The notes under the pieces are model-generated. The model saw nothing but the letters and a program-made list of their open reading frames with translations, was not told the DNA's origin and did not search any database. A stretch of DNA of 12,500 bases from Litomosoides sigmodontis (lineage: Eukaryota > Nematoda > Chromadorea > Rhabditida > Onchocercidae), in NCBI GenBank assembly GCA_963070105.1, contig OY718806.1, forward strand, positions 1,950,365-1,962,864. The letters run 5' to 3'. A program made the position numbers and the translations under genes. The first letter of the stretch is position 1. Every line of letters begins with the position of its first letter. This document shows positions 9,346 to 12,500 of this stretch, piece after piece.

Positions 9346-11918
9346 AAAAAAACTCGTCAAAACGTAAGTCTCCAGCAGCTCATACCAGAAAAAGGAATCA
9401 TTGTGATATAAATTGAAAGAAGTGTTCTAATTTCGATGTGTTAGGTATATTTCTGAGTATATGAAAGGAAAATTAGAAAACCAGAGTTTCAATGCTTAAC
9501 AGCTAAAGTTTCAATTGGAAATTTTTAGGGAAAATCTTCCCGTCTGATATATTACAAAGAAAGCACTGAAAATTAAGTAAAGTTTGTGCTTGTTGTATTG
9601 AAGAAAGGAAAGAGGAGAAAGGAGGGTGACATGCTATCCAAATGTATGAAGTGTTAGGATACGATTCGTAACTGCTCCAGCAAATGAATGATTGTAATAA
9701 GCCTTGTGAACCGGGACCGTTACAGCTATTAAGCTACTTTTACAGGAAAGTCAAAAATGGGACATGGAAGCGGTGGTTAAACATGAACACTTTTAACCGA
9801 AGAGTCAATCTATCATGTCTTTCTTCACTTCCCTAGAAGAATGCAAAACCAACAATACCAGACTTGACCTAAGAGACTGCTCCTTTACCTTCATAATCAT
9901 ACAGTGATACTACTATATCGTCTCATACAGGGAACTTTTGCATACATCTGGGGAGCTAATGCTACTAGCTGTTCAATAATATGGGACTTCATCTTATGCT
10001 TCATTGAAAGAGCAGGCAAAAAGAGAACCCACACGCTAGCTGAAATTACTATCGTATATAACAGAAATTACAAAACGCATACATTTGCAAAAATCACTTT
10101 CTTCCACCACTCATTTCCTCAATACATGTTTGTGAGTCAGATGAATGGGTTTTAGACACTCCTACTTGTCTTTTGTTTTCGGTAAAGGCATCGGTGGAAC
10201 AAGGAATAACACATTATGGTAGCCTTCAACTTTCAAAAGAAAAAGCAAAATGTAGAATGTTTCCCGAGATAAGTAAGAGATGGAACGGATTTTGTTATTA
10301 TCAGCTAATTGTAAACAGTTGATTACTATGCTAAGAAAGGAGGTTAAACAAAATTATACAAAGATTTCAACAAATATGTTATAAGCTAACTAACTTGAAT
10401 AACGTAACAGAGACGATGTAAAAAAATATATGGGAAAAATGAACAACGCTCTTCTTTGCTGGTTCCACAGTAAGTGGAAACTGCAAAAGATAAGATGGTG
10501 CCTGAGAAATTTACTAAGGCAGTAGGGCAGAGCAAATAAAAAGGAACAAAAACTCCGCGTTGGTAGTTCCTCCTAAACAGCTTGAAATCAAAATCTGTTG
10601 TGTTTGTTACCAATTTTATGATAGGTAGATCATTAAATACGCTTTCTGGAAATTTAACACTAGTACAAACACATAAGCATTCTATTCATCGTCCTTCATT
10701 TCTTTTGTTTGATATAGCTATTGTCCGTTCAGCAATCATCATTTAGCTCCTGAAAAATTTTCGAATATTCTGCTAACCATGTGGTCTGGGTGATTTCAGT
10801 TAACGTACAGCGGTTGTATCCTTTTCTGTCAAGTAACTTTGCTTAGCATGACATTGAACCAGGCAACCTTCGCATGAATAATTATGAGGGCTTGAATTGA
10901 AGATGCAAAAAAATGCTATGATAATCATGTCTTAAAGTATTCTGCAACACTATATAATCAAGCTGCGATTTGTTTACCTTGCTTTTTTCATTGTAGCTTT
11001 TGAAGATGTCTCAAAGAATGAAATCTACTTTTATTTTAAATTTGAAATAGCACAGTAACAATACTTTTTGTAGAGTCTGTATTATTTCATGGAAATGTGA
11101 AAGTAGAATGGAGGAGAAGAACATGAATGGAGAACGGGAACATAAAGTGATGACATCGTAAATTTTTCATAATTGACTAACTTTGCAGTCACTTGTACCT
11201 GAGCAAATAAATGGTTAAATGTATACAGCACAAAAGGAAAACCCTAAACATAGAAAAATCTTAGCGTATGCTTCAGACACGAGACATGGGAACAGATATG
11301 AAATCCTCCTACACTCACTAAAGCTGATGTCATTTACATTTGTACTATTATATGAACCCCTTCCTACAATCGGCTACTCTTAACATAATATCTAGACATG
11401 AAACGTTACAAAATAAATATCTCCTAAATCTTCAAAAAAGAAGGATACACTGTGTCATGGGCTCCATACTGGGCTTGAACGAAACGGTGGTTCAGTCTTG
11501 AAATAGAATACTGCAAAAAGATACAACACTATAAAGTCGAAGCAAAAAATGCTCCTCCAGTGATGTAATGTCATTGTTAACGATATAGGATATTACATTA
11601 GTAACAATGACATAACATCATAGTTTTTTGAGCATCCCCTTGTTCAATGCAAACACTATTATTTTGCTGCTTTATATAAACTGCGAGAGAATAAAATTTA
11701 CTCACATATCTCCGTCCAATTATGAATCATTTCCAGAAAACGATGTGTTACAGTGATCATCACGAGTTTAAATTACGAATATATTCTGGTCTAAATCATT
11801 TTGAAAAAAATTACTTTGTTAATGCTGTGATAAACAAAAAATAAAAATAAAATTAAGGAAGCAATGCGAAGTAACATGCAAAAAAAAAATAACGTTAAAT
11901 TATACACAAGCGAGGTAC
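9346..11918. other. Intergenic or long-intron region
   Basis: Apart from the hairpin at 11561-11620 I see no feature that I can defend. A plus-strand open frame at 9904-10155 and a minus-strand one at 10386-10613 have no recognisable domains. This interval would hold the phosphotransferase promoter if that gene is not trans-spliced from an operon. It would be the first intron of the 11919-12053 exon if that exon splices toward lower coordinates. Confidence 0.55.
11561..11620. repeat. Inverted repeat / hairpin, 19-bp arms
   Basis: The left arm TGATGTAATGTCATTGTTA (11561-11579) matches the reverse complement of the right arm (11602-11620) at 18 of 19 positions, with a 22-base loop. Outside the arms the left side has GCAAAAAATGCTC and the right TTTTTTGAGC, a weaker continuation of the symmetry. 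It could be a stem-loop or a remnant of a small inverted-repeat element; no target-site duplication is clear. Confidence 0.8.
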
Positions 11919-12053
11919 CTTAAAGCGTGCACGACAGCAGTATTTGCTCACGAAACTTCGGGAATTTCTTACACCATAGCGGCGTACAAACTCACGTGGT
12001 AAATGTCGTGATGTTGGTCGTACCCAACCGCGGCTCTGTTCTTCACCATTCAT
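11919..12053 (-). CDS. Candidate first coding exon, unknown protein
   Basis: A 45-codon open stretch, MNGEEQSRGW to CCRARFK, with clearly higher GC than its surroundings and an Arg-rich, coding-like composition. It ends in phase 0 at AAG|GTACCT. A possible acceptor CTTTTAAG lies six bases before the ATG, a pattern typical of trans-spliced nematode first exons. The frame also stays open upstream to another ATG at 12128, so the start is uncertain. I do not recognise the protein. No convincing second exon was found in the 2.5 kb downstream, so this could be the 5' end of a gene with a long first intron, an alternative 5' exon of the phosphotransferase gene, or chance. Confidence 0.45.
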
Positions 12054-12299
12054 TACACCCTTAAAAGTTGAATTACCCTTACCTTCACATAATACAGCTA
12101 CGTTCATCAAACAAATCAACTCTTTCACTTATAATCTTACATACTAGCGCGGAAACAAATGGATTGGAAAATTGCAGAACTTTCAATAAAATTTGAAAAA
12201 ATACATATGTAGCATTAAAAGTAAAGAGCAAGTCAACAAATTCGAAACGTCAGTTATATTAAATTTACTGCGTTCCCAATTTTTCAATCGTATTTTTTG
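12054..12299. promoter_or_regulatory. Possible shared promoter between divergent exons
   Basis: This interval separates the minus-strand candidate start (12053) from the plus-strand candidate start (12300). It is AT-rich and has no recognisable TATA box arrangement that I would rely on. The call depends wholly on both flanking exons being real. Confidence 0.25.
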
Positions 12300-12500
12300 A
12301 TGCACACAAAAGCTCCTACAGTTACGCTACAAACTGCATGCAGAAAACGTGAACACCGATCACTCCGATATGGAAAAGATAAAAGTGTGACAACGAAACA
12401 AAAAGTTATTCCTGAAAGGACTGAAGAAGTGCGAATACAAACACACATAAACGGACGTTTGAACAGGAAAAAGTTGAATGATATCAAGAAAATAACCAAT
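12300..12500 (+). CDS. Partial reading frame leaving the window, unknown protein
   Basis: From ATG at 12300 the plus strand is open for 67 codons to the window end: MHTKAPTVTLQTACRKREHR, then a Lys/Arg/Thr/Glu-rich, hydrophilic stretch including EEVRIQTHINGRLNRKK. The same frame is open back to 12225. A 67-codon run without stops is unusual at this base composition, and the local GC is higher than in the flanks. No domain is recognised; the basic character would suit a nuclear or nucleic-acid-binding protein, but that is only a guess. The opposite strand is also open here (12284-12499), with a hydrophobic, Cys-rich product that looks like a shadow. Confidence 0.42.
   Translation, partial: MHTKAPTVTLQTACRKREHRSLRYGKDKSVTTKQKVIPERTEEVRIQTHINGRLNRKKLNDIKKITN

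Noticed and set aside
9904..10155. Plus-strand 83-codon open frame with a loosely repeated KRTHTLAEIT / YKTHTFAKIT pattern
   Set aside because: No recognisable domain, no supporting splice sites, and the repeat is short and imperfect.
12284..12499. Minus-strand open frame of 71 codons, hydrophobic and Cys-rich
   Set aside because: It overlaps the plus-strand frame at 12300-12500, which has the more coding-like, hydrophilic composition; the minus frame looks like its shadow.

Overview
This window is AT-rich eukaryotic DNA, most likely from a nematode. The evidence is small introns with TTTCAG-type acceptors, a possible spliced-leader acceptor just upstream of the start codon of the one clear gene, and long stretches of A/T runs and microsatellites. 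Intron sizes of about 70 to 350 bp and the base composition would suit a clade III (filarial-like) worm better than Caenorhabditis, but that is inference.

The only firmly identifiable gene is on the minus strand at 6604-9311. It is a nine-exon, 402-residue choline/ethanolamine phosphotransferase (CEPT1/CHPT1 family), the last enzyme of the Kennedy pathway for phosphatidylcholine and phosphatidylethanolamine. I assembled the exons by hand. Every junction keeps the frame, the total length matches the family, and the product carries the complete CDP-alcohol phosphotransferase motif plus a GGIGKNGST signature. One intron (8073-8208) appears to be of the rare GC-AG type, and a GT donor 39 bases downstream is also in frame. 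The last exon (6604-6732) is recognisable by homology, but the donor feeding it is ambiguous.

Layout: 1-6603 has no gene I can support. It holds a perfect 54-bp tandem duplication (497-604), a long (GT)n microsatellite (2111-2237), shorter GT, GA, CT and AT tracts, and small hairpins. 6604-9311 is the phosphotransferase gene. 9346-11918 is largely featureless apart from an imperfect hairpin at 11561-11620 and weak exon candidates. 11919-12053 (minus) is a coding-looking first-exon candidate of unknown identity. 12300-12500 (plus) is an open reading frame running off the window end. The last two would form a divergent pair with a shared 250-bp promoter interval.

No bacterial-type system, CRISPR array, rRNA, tRNA or autonomous transposon was seen.
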